DNA of 64,000 nucleotides from Hysterium pulicare CBS 123377 (lineage: Eukaryota > Ascomycota > Dothideomycetes > Hysteriales > Hysteriaceae). This document shows, piece by piece, positions 23,056-33,867 of the stretch. Under the pieces are notes generated by a model that was not told where the DNA came from, did no database searches, and worked only from the letters and a program-made list of their open reading frames with translations. Where the stretch lies: positions 124,001 to 188,000 of the forward strand of contig AJFK01000502.1 of the NCBI GenBank assembly GCA_000467715.1, read 5' to 3'. Both the position numbers and the translations under genes were made by a program. The stretch's first letter is position 1. Every line of letters starts with the position of its first letter.

Positions 23056-25289
23056 TCAGTCATGCAATTGATGCGTAGGACAACTTCCCGGTCCTTTGGT
23101 CTCCCACCATTTGCGGATGCAAGTCTATTTCCTAAATTAGCACAACTCCCCTTTAACGAAAACCCCAGTCTCGAAAGACGTGCAAAGTGTAGGAGGTAGA
23201 TAATCAAGAAGGACTTACCCTATGGAATTTACACAAACACATCAACCTCCCCATCTCGTCCCCCTCCTCAAACTCCTCGAAACAAATCACGCATTCCTGC
23301 GCCTCTCCATCCTCACCCACGCAATCCTTCTCCGATGCATGATAGACTAGCATGCGATTACTCTGCGTGGTTCTCCTACCTCTCGAGCTCTCCCCATTGT
23401 TACCGTGAGGACTGGGACTTCGCAACGTGGCAGCGCCTGCGTTGCTCATTCCGCGGGTTCGGGGGTTGGGCAGAGATGAAGATATGGCGGATGAGCTTGA
23501 TCCTTGGGCTTGTGCGGGTGTTGCGGCTGAAGCGGCGATAGCTGCGTCTATGGCTGTTGAGGGGGCAAGTGGTGGTGAAGATGTTGATCCAGCGCCTAGA
23601 TGTGAAGCTATGCATTCTTGAACATGTGCTTCGCGGTCTATTTCGCTGCCATCGGCTCCTCGGGGTGGCAACTCATCTCCGCAGACAGGGCATTCGTCTT
23701 CTTCGGCAATCTCGCGACGAGGCTGAGGAGGGGTAGTGGAAGGTGGCGGAAGAGGAGCGTTGATATCGAGCAGAGAGCGGTAAGGTGGGGAGGTGGTAGT
23801 TGCGCTGTTTGAGTGGTGAGGGTGCCTGGGATGGTGAATCGATTGGGGAAAGTAGTTTGACGATGGGCGTGGACGGGAAGCGTGGGGATAACCTTCAGAT
23901 TGCTGATGCGGAGGATTACTAGGTGGAGGGAAAAGGTTGGAGACGCTGGTACGGTTGTGAAAAGTTGCTCTGTTGTCCCGGAATGGATCAGGAGGCCGAG
24001 CTCGGACTGAGTCTGGCCGTCTTTGTGAAGCATCGCTCTGCGAGGTTCGGTGGCGTGTATGATGCATGTCGGAGGGAAATCTGGATCTAGCTGAGTCCGA
24101 AGGTGGAGGCGGAGGTGGTGAAGAGTTTAAATCGAAGTCGAAGCTGGGAAATCTCAATCGGTCCTGGCCTGACGGATCCGGCTGCGGTTGAGGAGGTGGG
24201 CTGAAGTTGGGATCTGGTACACAAGGATTGCAAACTCGCACTTCTTCGCCGCCCCCGAGAGCTGGATTTCGGTAGGGCCCGAAAGTCGACATAACATTCG
24301 CATCTTCAGGATCCCCAGTCAAATCGATCATATTCATCGTCGACTCTGGGGGATGGACTATGAATTGCCGAGGGATAGTGATTCTATGCGGGGAACAGTT
24401 GGCGCATACCACTCTTCCGCATTTCCTGTGAAAGGGCATTAAAATTAGCTGGATGTAGATAAAGATTCTAAGATATTATATGGTACTTTAAATGAGGAAT
24501 AAGGGTGGCACCTGACCGGCCCTGTCACTGCTCGGTTTTACGTGGTCAAATGACTCAACCGCATGAAGTGAGACAGCACACCAATGTAATTCGTGTCTGC
24601 CAGAACTTTGTCACATACCTGCAATGGTGTTTCCGATAGAAAAACGTGAACTGATTCTTACAGACCGGACAGTGCGTTACTTTTGAGTCCGGTTGCCATG
24701 GTGGCAGTACTATATCACTCTCCCTCCTCCTTGTCCCCATTGTCGGCCTAGGATTGTGCGATTGTGGGCGCGTGGGCGACGACGTAAGATCAACAGGTGT
24801 ATTGATCGATCCGCCAGCAGGATTGCCAGAAGGTCGCATATTTCGCGGTGGGATCGGAGGTGTGAACGTGGCACCAGGTCGCCTTGCTGGACTCTCTGGA
24901 GCTGTTAACCTCCTCTTTCTATCCAGACTTGTCGTCCCGCTTGGCTGTCTTGACAATCTTGCTGGCCGGGTAGCCGTTCTTGAAGATGAAGCTCCGGGAT
25001 CAAGATTATTTTGGCCGAGAAAGTTTGGATACGGCCCACTTCTGTCACCAGCACCCGTCTCTCTCAAGAAGTCTAACCAGGTCTGGCCGCCAAAGGCTTC
25101 TGGAGGTTGGGCCAAAAAGTGAGAAGCAATAGCCCCATCACTGAGCGTGTGCACTAAATTCGTATTGTTCTGAGATCGCACCCCGACATTAAGCCCGTTA
25201 TCTTCTCTACTGTTATTCGCACCGTCCAGCAGCGGTATGATCGTGGGTGTACTGTGTGATACCCGAGGAGGGAATGGACTTCTGTCCAT
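23056..25289 (-). CDS. FYVE and RING finger protein, probable endosomal/vacuolar E3 ligase
   Basis: Three exons, complement(23056..23124, 23219..24425, 24619..25289), give 648 aa. A disordered Ser/Pro-rich N-terminus contains VDLTSSP. The FYVE zinc finger follows: CPVCKNQFTFFYRKHHC then RKCGRVVCANCSPHR and RVCNPC. The R(R/K)HHCR core is the PI3P-binding signature and is completed only by splicing intron 1 (GTATGT..CACAG). A long Pro-rich linker holds a small CPVCGDELP zinc-binding unit. The C-terminal RING is ECVICFEEFEEGD, CLCKFHR|TCIRKWW and GSCPTHQL, the last 22 residues in exon 3. The FYVE-RING order matches Pib1-type E3 ubiquitin ligases acting on endosomal and vacuolar membranes. All joins are in phase. 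Confidence 0.93.
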
Positions 25290-26182
25290 AGTCTTGCGGC
25301 AATAATGGCGTGGAGAAGGCTGAGATGAATGCTGGGGATGCAGCCGGCCTGTCGTGGGCGAGAAAGACTGGAGTAATAAAGGAGGAGTCTCGAGTAGTAC
25401 AGAAGTCTACGCGATGACAATGTCAGTCGTTGGGCAAATCGTGCCCTCTCGCCACTTCAGAGCCCGGAGCTCAGTAAGCGTACGAAGGCAAAATCCCGAA
25501 CGCTTCTTCATACATCGAAGCAAGGCTTCAACCGGCGTTGGAGAAGGGGAGTATGAGGGAGGAAATGAGGCTCTGAAGATGTGTTGGCGATGTGTGGTCG
25601 GGGCTGACAAGCCTCCGTGAGATGCCGGGGATAGGGAGTTCTGTTACTAATAGTGAGCGACTTTAGTGTGGTGAAGAATACAGCAGCAAGAAGGAGAGGC
25701 AACTGGAATGCATGCGGAGCAGTGTAGACAGTCTGTGAGGAGCGGCGGCAGGTGCTTTGGCTTGCCTCAGGTTCAGTGTACTTATCCGCTAATCCTTATC
25801 GCCGAGGATTAATGACGCTAAGCTCACGCGAGCAATGGATTATATTTCTCTCACTGCACCACCATCGATCTTCTTACCACCTTTGAAACTCATGAAAAGC
25901 CCAATTCGAGCCTTGTAGTCCCACTGCGATGCTGGGAAGACGCAGCTATCTATGATGAAGTTAAGAAGTGTGCATTCGGTCGGCTTCAACAAACGTTGTC
26001 GTCTATGGAACCAATTAATGGGCGAGGACATAAGATCAAACCTTCGAGAAAGTCGAATCAGCGGAGGAAGATGTACGAATTTTGACTGAATGGATTAACA
26101 AGAGTTTAGAAGCTGGTCTCGAGAACGTGGGTATTTCATCACAATCCTAACTCAACGCAAAATCAAAGCAACACCGTTACAT
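25290..26182. other. Intergenic with an unrecognised minus-strand ORF
   Basis: Upstream of the FYVE-RING gene. An open minus-strand stretch (about 25840-26095) has coding-like composition; see the separate entry. Nothing else recognised. Confidence 0.4.
25840..26031 (-). pseudogene. Unrecognised coding-like ORF, probable gene remnant
   Basis: 63 codons from an ATG, with the same frame open ~60 bp further upstream. The product contains NWFHRRQRLLKPTECTLLNF and SQWDYKARIGLFMSFKGG, which look like real protein rather than random translation (balanced composition, hydrophobic patterning). I cannot place it in a family. It lies next to the broken reductase gene on the same strand, so it may be part of another decayed gene. 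Confidence 0.25.
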
Positions 26183-26267
26183 CATTCAATGAAATCAACC
26201 ATGAATGAGAGCTTTAAATATAATAACCACTTACGCGTGGTTGAGCTTAATCAAACTCTTCTTCTTC
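26183..26267. repeat. ~85-bp dispersed element, copy 2
   Basis: Matches 20917..21001 with about eight differences. It lies a few bases past the stop codon of the broken NAD-binding reductase gene, in the same orientation relative to that gene as copy 1 is to the receptor relic. No convincing flanking duplication here. Confidence 0.7.
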
Positions 26268-26271
26268 ATCA

Positions 26272-27282
26272 CTATCCTGACGCCGACTCTAACGCTGCTA
26301 CTATCGACGGAACCTCGTCTTCCTTCCAGCTAGTCCAAATATCCCTTTCTCTAGGTTCCCAACCCAACTCCCGTAACCTGATCGCACGGCTCCTCGTATT
26401 ACAGCCCAAGCCCCCCGGAGTCATTGGACCAAAGACATCCTCATCGTCAGATTCAGTAAAAGCCTGTGCTTCAGGCCTCTGGATCTTGCCCATTTCGTAT
26501 AGAGCTGGGCCAAGATTCTCAGCACCCTCACGCATCGAAATCTCAGACCCGTTCTCGGCGAAGAAATACGGATTCTCCAGAAAGGTCGCTGGTGCAGCCT
26601 TCTCGATGTACGCCAACATCGTCATCTAGGCATGCCCGAGATCCCGGACGTGAACCACACTCCATATATTGCGGCCCTCGCCGACATAGCCTTCAAAGCC
26701 GTGCTTCAGAGTGAAGCGCACCAAGCTCACCAGCGCAAATGAATGGCGCTTGTGGACCGGGTCCAACCCATAGACGAGTGGGGGAAGAATAATAACCATC
26801 TTTGCTTTGTCTCCGAACTCTCGCGCTGCTTGGACGATAGGGATGTCCACGTGGCGGTGCATTGAGGTAGGTGCTATGGCGTCGATATCTCCTGAAGCAT
26901 CGTCGCGATAGATTTTACCGTTCTTGTGTATCCCCAATGCACCATCTTCGAGTACTCCCGTCCCGCTCGTATGGATATAGATACTTGGCTGGCCTACAAG
27001 GACACGCTGCCGTACACCTCATAGTATGGCTTCCACGCTGGCCAAGTCGTCGCATGATGCTATGTTTATGGTAATCTCATGTTGTGCAGTTTGTATTGTG
27101 AGCAACTCAAGGTCGCTCAAGGTGGCGAGGACGGTTTTGGCTCCGGCTTTCTCGAATGGTAAGGCTTGCTCTGGCCGCCGTACCAAAGTCGTTACTGGAT
27201 GTTTTGCAGCGAGGAGCTGATCGAGCACATTCTGTCCGATGTATCCAGCGCCGACGAGAAAGACGCTTTGAGGAGACGCCAT
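26272..27282 (-). pseudogene. NAD(P)-binding reductase/epimerase-like gene with two in-frame stops
   Basis: One frame runs 337 codons from ATG at 27282 to the stop at 26272 with family-like sequence throughout: FLVGAGYIGQNVLDQLLAA (Rossmann), TTLVRRPEQALPFEKAGA, SIYIHTSGTGVLEDG, VIILPPLVYG, NIWSVVHVRDLGHA, and a tail with LRELGWEPRE. It is interrupted by TGA after VEAIL (27019-27021) and TAG after DLGHA (26626-26628), with no splice signals around them. The layout fits NmrA/atypical-SDR proteins of unknown substrate. It is probably a recent pseudogene, since reading frame and domains are otherwise intact; sequencing error or readthrough cannot be excluded. Confidence 0.72.
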
Positions 27283-28360
27283 GGTAGAGGATCTCAATTG
27301 GCGGCTTGCTGAATCGGTAAAATGTTGACATGCTGAAGCGTTCGACGCAACTGACAGTACATTTATAATCACCTCTGTTATAAGCTCAACTTCTCTACCC
27401 GTCCGGTTCAGTCCGCTCGCAAGCGTCCAGGTAACCGATTGCTTATAAATTCAGCTCGCAAAATTTCTATAAACTGAAGCATTAACATTCTCCACAGTAC
27501 ATATATCATTGCGCCCCTTGCGAGCCCCCCTTCTTTATCCGTCCGGCTTAGTCCGTTTACAACCTGTAGCGAAGCTCAGGACCTGCTAAAAGGCCTCAGT
27601 CTAAATCCGTAGTTCTTGCCTAGGGGATCAATCACCCAGGTACGTCCGTTGTAGAACAGTGGAAGACGGAGCAGCGTTGACGTGTGACGACAAATGCTGG
27701 GAAGCGAACGTCTATACTTAGCCGGAACAGGGCAGCCTAATACTTAACGAGAACTTTCACTACCGACGGGGCGAGGTTACCTGCAACTAAGCATAGAAGA
27801 CTATGGGATATCGCAATTTAACTGTTGAAACTTGATATGTATTTCCACCTCTCAACTTCATTCCCCCCTTTTGCCCCTACCTATCAGATTAAATCAGCCA
27901 CGAGAAAGCATATACACTTAAAAATATTATACACGTGCAAGAACGCGCTCTGCTTGCTGATCACTCTCTTTGCCAATTACACAATACTTCTACAGAATAT
28001 GTAGATAGATAGGTGGGCACTCCATGCTAAAAGCCATATGCCTGAATCTGAAAAGGTATGATAAATCCTCTGCTCAAACTGCGCCGTAGGTAGGCCAACC
28101 CAATCCATCCACCGACTAATAAGCAGGATACATAAGACGCCGCTCTTCGCCCACTTTTGCTGTACAAGAAAACGCAAGGAGATTCGTTCGCCGACGGAAG
28201 AAGCGGGCGTCACGCGCTAAAGGGAAAAGCTTCTTCGTCCATGTGATATGGGAGAAGAAGAAGAAGAACACTAAAAGGAGATATTGTTAAGAGTGTGCCG
28301 GAGAAATGATTACATCGAAGAGAATTGAAAATAAGAAATGTAGAGACGTGATGCTATTGT
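27283..28360. other. Intergenic, includes a short imperfect duplication
   Basis: Two similar ~28-bp blocks at 27391-27420 and 27531-27560 share CCGTCCGG and AGTCCG. No gene recognised. Confidence 0.4.
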
Positions 28361-31300
28361 TCAACGAGAACGTCCGCTTCTGTTCGTGCTGACACTCCGA
28401 CTCCGCCCATCGACTACTTCGGCTGTGCTTTCGAGATGAGACCCGGCGTCGAACCCGCCATCGTGTATCATCTCGCGTGCAAGGTGTTGGTTCACATAGC
28501 CGGTACTCAGAGGCCTCTCGTTTCCGGTATGGACGGTTTGCGGTGGAGCTAGCGTCTCGCCATAGCCCTGGTTATTTGCTTCCGCAGTAGGAAATATACT
28601 TGAGGCTGCTGAATGACCTGGGGAACGTTCGGGAGATGGAGATGGTTCTGACGAGCCGAAGGGGAGACGTGCAGGGAATCCCGTTGGATTGGGTTGAAGG
28701 TGCCGGCTGTCGCTTGGGAGATGTGCCGACAATCGTCCAGGTGTTCCGGGCGGCGAACCTGCTACAGTGGATAATCGTGACCTTTCTTCCAAAATGGCGG
28801 CTTCTGTTGACGCGGTACGTCGGGAACTCTTTCGCGGTATTGTTGGTGCTCGACTCCTTGCATGTGCTTGTTGCGACCTCCTCGATGCACGTGAACCTAT
28901 CCGGCTGGGTAGCTCAATTCCGCCGCCCGTTTCGATCGGCCCTAGAGTCGGCGGGATTTCAGAAACGCGGTGCATGCGGTGGTCGAACGGGTCGTCATTA
29001 CTGCTGTCGTAATCGGAGTCATCAGGTTCACCGGCGCCGTCTGGTCCACCCCTCTCAAAAGAATTACTTTTCTTGTGACTTGCTTGCTTCCCAGTAGCGC
29101 CAGGGATAGCATCAGGGTAATCTTTATACGGCTCACGCGGAGACTCCTCATCCTCGTCCTCACTCAACGGCATCATTTGAGGTGGCATGCGTGTACTCCG
29201 AACGACTTCGAATCCTTTACCCTTCTCCTTGCGTTTCCCAGCGAACAGACCCCTAAACCATCCGGTGGCAGAAGAGACAGGACCCATTGGATCTGCTGGT
29301 CCTGTCTTGAGCTTCCGGCTTGGTTGGGCGGACAAGGCTGGGCCTCGGATACCGTAGTAGAAGTCAGACTCTCGAACAGTGTAGTCGGTATTGTTATGCC
29401 GTTCTGTCAGATTCGGGTCTGAGTCATCCTTGTGCATTCGTAAGTAGGCTGGTGTGATCGAACCGCGATTTGGCGAAAATCCAGATGGTCCCTCGCCGGC
29501 GTCTCCGGCTTCAGCCTGCTCAACAGAGTCCGCATATGGGGGACTGACCATATCTTGACTTCCTCCTGAGACTCTACTTCGTGCACCAGGATTGTATTGA
29601 TCCAATGGATTCGTAGCTCTCCGTGGTCTAGGTGGCCGGTAATACGGATCGACAGCCTCGATGGTTGCTCCCATGGTTGCCCTGCGAGAATTCTGGCCCG
29701 ATCCGGTGCCACTTCCAAGGTAGCTGAAAGGGGTATTACCGGTTCCAGGCGTGCCTGGCACCGTGTAGTCTCCACCTTGGCTGAACGAGTCGAATCCGAC
29801 GCTTGCACGTTGGCTTCCACTTGCCTGTTGGTTCAGTAGCACGGCGGAGCTCGCTGATAAGCTTCTTGATCTGCCTCCTAGAAGTTGAATAGATTTGCGG
29901 TCGACTTCTGGACCAAGCATGGCCGCGTTAGAGTTGAGGCTACTTCGTTGATTCTTTCGGTGAGTGCGGCGTGAGAGTTGTCGCATTCCAAACACGGTAG
30001 TAAGCCCTCCTCTTGCCTCTCCACCAGCGCCAGCGAGCCTAGCACCGACTTCGATAAGGGTTTGAAGTGAATTGAGGAAGAACCCGAATACCAGAACGAT
30101 TGCATGAAGCAACAAAATGATATATCCGATCCAACCTTTGGAATCTTCAGATACACCTAGTGAAGGAACGAATGCAATCATGAGGAGCGTAGTTATAAGT
30201 CGGACAACCGAGAAGAAAGTGTGGTAAGCGTTCATGGACGTATTAGACTGAAAAGGTCGAAATGCATGAAGTGTGAGAATCAAAATTACCTCGCATATAG
30301 CGAGCATTACAAGTTGAGCGATTCCCGATGGCTGGATGGCGCCAATGGCAATGCTTCTAATGCAGGCCAATAAAACCGGAATAAAAGCAAAAGGTGCTGC
30401 ATCGTCGGAATATGTGTTGTAAAGTGGTCCGTAAGTTAGTACAGTTGGGAGATCGTCGAAAAGGTGCGCACGTGGTCTCGTCGTGAATATAAACCAGAAG
30501 ATCCAGACAGCGACGGTCATGACCCCAAGTAAAAGCAGTACTGCCATTGCGACGACCGATGCCGGTGAATGTGGCGCAACCACTAGCTGGAATAGGGAGA
30601 GAGCAATAATGGGCAGTAGAAAGAAGTTGAAGACGATACGGACAATGTTCCCTGCTGTAAAGGGCCAATTCTTGCTGCGGAGGTCGGACTCCTGGGTGTT
30701 TGAAAGATAACGATGGAGCCATCGGATGAAGAACCCCAGCTGCCCTAGTAGAATCACAACAAGCGTGAGTCCGAGGAGCCAGACGGCCATTCCCGCCCAT
30801 ATATCCTGCTCTTCCGACATCCCCACCAGTTGGCCTAGCCTGGAAAGACCATAAGTCCCATTTGTAAAATATATCCCGTCAACAAGACTTTGAGATCCGT
30901 TCCCATGGCTCACAAAACTCTCGTTAAACAGAAGGAGTGACCAACTCGCCTGGCTGACGACTGGTTGGTAGTATCCTGGGTAGTTCAAGTTGAGGCTGCC
31001 TGCTAGGACGATGAATTGGATGTACTGAAGGCAGTCCCCGAAGCCCGGTGTGACCAGTCGTAGTAAATCTTCATCTCTACCGTAATTGCTGGACCAGCGG
31101 AACGGATCGGATGTACCCCATGGACTCATTGTTGCTGCGCACACAGTGGCTAAAGCCACAAGCGCGAGAACAGCAGCGGGAAGATATGTCAGGGCGTCGG
31201 ACAATGTACTTCCCAAATCCGGAGTAACGTTTCCAGAAACGCAAGCCAAGTGAGGAGCATCTTTATCACCAGAGTCTACTCGTAGTGTGGTTGAGAATGT

Positions 31301-32035
31301 TGCGAACGCATAACTACTGTAGAAGTCATGCGCTACAGTGAAGGCTGGTAGAGAATATGGATCGCTGGCATTTGCTCCGAATGCGGGACCGATAGGACAA
31401 GTCGTGTTGACAGTGGACAAGCAGAATTCGCTAGCGGGAGCGTCATATGGGGTGTATGTGAGGACCTTGTACGTGGAGAAGAGGGTCGAGAACTTGTTAT
31501 TGGTGGCGCTCAAATCCACGATCTTGCCAAAAGTTTCGTTGGGATTAGACCACCCCGGGTCATCCGGTGGAGGATACTCGCCCTCGGTCGCCTGCCCTGA
31601 TACATTTCCGTAAACTGTAATATTGAGGTTGTGACTCGGCGCTGTAGCATTGAACTTTGCCCAGTAATAGAGGGGTATGAATTGGAGTTGAAGCGGGTCG
31701 GAGTTGCGGATTCCAGGGTCCAAGCAATTGTCGAAATTAATGAAGACGGCATTCGAGAGCGGGATAAGTATTGCAAGGGCTACAAAAAGTAGCGTAGAGG
31801 GAGAGAGGATGGTCGATGGTAAGCCGATCCGAGGTTTCCGACGTGGTCGAGGAGGACGTGGTGAGGGTTCTAGAGAGGGCACATCTCTTCGTCTTCGTCG
31901 TAGTGAACTCATTCCTTCCGAGCGGATGCGCATTGGAGAAAGCGCCATTACTGTCTCCTGGTCCTGCTTTTCATATTCGCCCGCGAAATGTGCCTTTTGT
32001 CTCCGTAGCGTGGTGATAGAACTTTGTCCGTCCAT
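28361..32035 (-). CDS. TRP-like ion channel family membrane protein
   Basis: 1224 aa in a single exon. After a basic, Pro/Arg-rich N-terminus comes a hydrophobic segment (LLFVALAILIPLSNAVFI), then a lumenal/extracellular domain with several N-glycosylation sites and cysteines (FDNCLDPGI, EFCLSTVNTTCPIGP, LACVSGNVTP), as in the ML-like TRP_N domain. About nine hydrophobic helices follow, including WAGMAVWLLGLTLVVILLGQ, RIVFNFFLLPIIALSLFQLV and GYIILLLHAIVLVFGFFL, with the conserved FDDLPTVLTYGPLYNTY loop. The C-terminal ~560 residues are Ser/Pro/Arg-rich and probably cytosolic. This is the fungal TRP/flavin-carrier-like family (S. pombe Pkd2/Trp1-like), linked to Ca2+ and cell-wall stress. I used the first ATG; the MALSPMRIRS methionine is an alternative. 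Confidence 0.88.
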   Translation of the reverse strand: MDGQSSITTLRRQKAHFAGEYEKQDQETVMALSPMRIRSEGMSSLRRRRRDVPSLEPSPRPPRPRRKPRIGLPSTILSPSTLLFVALAILIPLSNAVFINFDNCLDPGIRNSDPLQLQFIPLYYWAKFNATAPSHNLNITVYGNVSGQATEGEYPPPDDPGWSNPNETFGKIVDLSATNNKFSTLFSTYKVLTYTPYDAPASEFCLSTVNTTCPIGPAFGANASDPYSLPAFTVAHDFYSSYAFATFSTTLRVDSGDKDAPHLACVSGNVTPDLGSTLSDALTYLPAAVLALVALATVCAATMSPWGTSDPFRWSSNYGRDEDLLRLVTPGFGDCLQYIQFIVLAGSLNLNYPGYYQPVVSQASWSLLLFNESFVSHGNGSQSLVDGIYFTNGTYGLSRLGQLVGMSEEQDIWAGMAVWLLGLTLVVILLGQLGFFIRWLHRYLSNTQESDLRSKNWPFTAGNIVRIVFNFFLLPIIALSLFQLVVAPHSPASVVAMAVLLLLGVMTVAVWIFWFIFTTRPRAHLFDDLPTVLTYGPLYNTYSDDAAPFAFIPVLLACIRSIAIGAIQPSGIAQLVMLAICEVILILTLHAFRPFQSNTSMNAYHTFFSVVRLITTLLMIAFVPSLGVSEDSKGWIGYIILLLHAIVLVFGFFLNSLQTLIEVGARLAGAGGEARGGLTTVFGMRQLSRRTHRKNQRSSLNSNAAMLGPEVDRKSIQLLGGRSRSLSASSAVLLNQQASGSQRASVGFDSFSQGGDYTVPGTPGTGNTPFSYLGSGTGSGQNSRRATMGATIEAVDPYYRPPRPRRATNPLDQYNPGARSRVSGGSQDMVSPPYADSVEQAEAGDAGEGPSGFSPNRGSITPAYLRMHKDDSDPNLTERHNNTDYTVRESDFYYGIRGPALSAQPSRKLKTGPADPMGPVSSATGWFRGLFAGKRKEKGKGFEVVRSTRMPPQMMPLSEDEDEESPREPYKDYPDAIPGATGKQASHKKSNSFERGGPDGAGEPDDSDYDSSNDDPFDHRMHRVSEIPPTLGPIETGGGIELPSRIGSRASRRSQQAHARSRAPTIPRKSSRRTASTEAAILEERSRLSTVAGSPPGTPGRLSAHLPSDSRHLQPNPTGFPARLPFGSSEPSPSPERSPGHSAASSIFPTAEANNQGYGETLAPPQTVHTGNERPLSTGYVNQHLAREMIHDGGFDAGSHLESTAEVVDGRSRSVSTNRSGRSR

Positions 32036-33867
32036 CAACTACCAGTGCAATCAATGGCCCCTCACAACGTCTTGATTTGTAGAAAGTTCCACAATGTATT
32101 TGGAGTGTCCACGCATAGAATGCCAGCGGTGTGTGAGTTGTCGGCTGTCCAAAGCCGAGTGCTTTTCCGTCCAGACAGGCGACGAGGAAGTTGAAACAAG
32201 ACAGCAGGCGGGCTGTTGGTCCGATAGGTGGGCGATGACGATGCGACAAACGTAGGCCACTAGGGTCCGTCTATGAGTAAATGGCTGCCATAGTGTGTAT
32301 GACAATGAGTTGTGGTTCTGAGCGAGCGTGGCGAAGGAGAATTATAGCGAAGGACGGGGTTCTCGTGGTGGTGAGAGTTTACGCAGGGCCGGCGGATAGG
32401 AAGAAAACGGCGTGCAGCAAGCGAAGGCAATCTGGCCGCTAGGAATTAGAAAAGAAGGCGAGCTGCAGGTGGATTGGAGTCGTGGTAGGGCCACTGTGCT
32501 GCGTGAGAAGAAAATCGATGGGCATTTCAGGATGCGGAGGTGGCTCACGCACCAAGCATGCGTCCCGTCATGCACCAAAATCAAGCGTTAAACCTTGCTG
32601 AGATAGGCATATATCAAAAGCTATCACCAGGTAATCTCAGCATCGTCATTGTATTTCTATGGCATTTGCGATTTCCCACTCCCGGGCCACAGATTGCCTA
32701 TAGCTCTTTGTCGCCTGCTGTTGTCTGCGCACCCTGTATACAACAATTCCTCGACAGTCCTTTTCCTGACGACCGCCCGCAGAAGACTAAGGTGACAGAA
32801 TACGGGGCACTAGCTCATGACAGTCCTGACAGTCGAGTCGTATTTGTATGCGCTTAGACGCTTCCCGGCCAATGAGGAATTTTCATAGACAGCATTTCCC
32901 TCTTCGTTATGGGAGGCAATAGCAAAAGACTCTCCCGGGTCTCTTTCCTGCGCAATAGCGTAGAATCAGCGTAGAATCATCGTCATCTTGGCTGGGATTT
33001 CCAAAGATGAAACAAGTGATGGGAGAGGAGAAGTGGCCGAATAGGATTAGTCGGTACAGATTAAGGTAGGGTTGAGGCGCAGCCAGGTGGCAGATCGCCA
33101 GTGTCACCCTTTCGCGAGAAGCAGTGAGCGTCTATTTTTACTTGCTCGAACCATTGGCGTAGGCGTCGCTTAGCATCAATATTGGATTGGCAAAGGAGGC
33201 GACTTTCCACTGTCGAGAGAATCATCCACAAAAGGGCATAGCATGGAGAGAACGACATCCTAATCAAGCATCTAGTTTCTTGTGTGACCGTAATCATATT
33301 CCGTGGGAGACAATGACGCAAGGCTCTTTACGGCCTGCATCAACCATCTCACTCTCGCTATCCTACCCCAAGGGGGGTCATAATTCGTCCGTTTTAAAGG
33401 GCAGGTTAAAGGGTAGTAGGTCTTCCCCTACACATTTCTTTACCGGCCCACAAAGCTGAGTTAGACTCTGGGAGGAGTAGGAAAGCAAGTTTTCCCTAAG
33501 GTGAGTCGGAAAATATTACTGGATGGGATTTTCCAGACTTATGCCAGCAGAATCATGACACCTATTGTGCACCTAGCCAATTGTATTGCTAATGTGCGCT
33601 CCTTCACCGCTGCACCCTTTCTCGAGTATTAAGTGTTATGTCGATTCTCTTCCTCCAGCTTTCAAAACTCCCTCAGTATGCATCTTGACCCCTACCATGT
33701 CCGTGCATCTAAATACCCACCTAGGTACTTTTACGCGAACTGCCTGCCGCGCCGCACCTTCCCGATGAAGAACGACGTTGAAATCCTCACCCGCCAACAA
33801 ACCTTGGAAGCTTGGAAGTGCACTGTGATGTGAACTGTACAGTCGCAGTGTCATCCCCTAACGCGAC
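32036..33867. other. Intergenic, divergent 5' regions, MITE end fragment
   Basis: A 1.8-kb gap between the divergent TRP-like and amidohydrolase genes. It contains a single MITE terminus at 33373-33391. No supported gene. Confidence 0.4.
33373..33391. mobile_element. MITE terminus, fragment D
   Basis: GGGGGTCATAATTCGTCCG matches the left terminal repeat of the MITE family at 22282, 53544 and 59788. The inner sequence does not continue the match, so this is an isolated end or a heavily diverged copy. Confidence 0.45.

Noticed and set aside
30357-30800. 147-codon minus-strand ORF inside the TRP-like gene
   Set aside because: Alternate-frame shadow of the TRP-like coding sequence.
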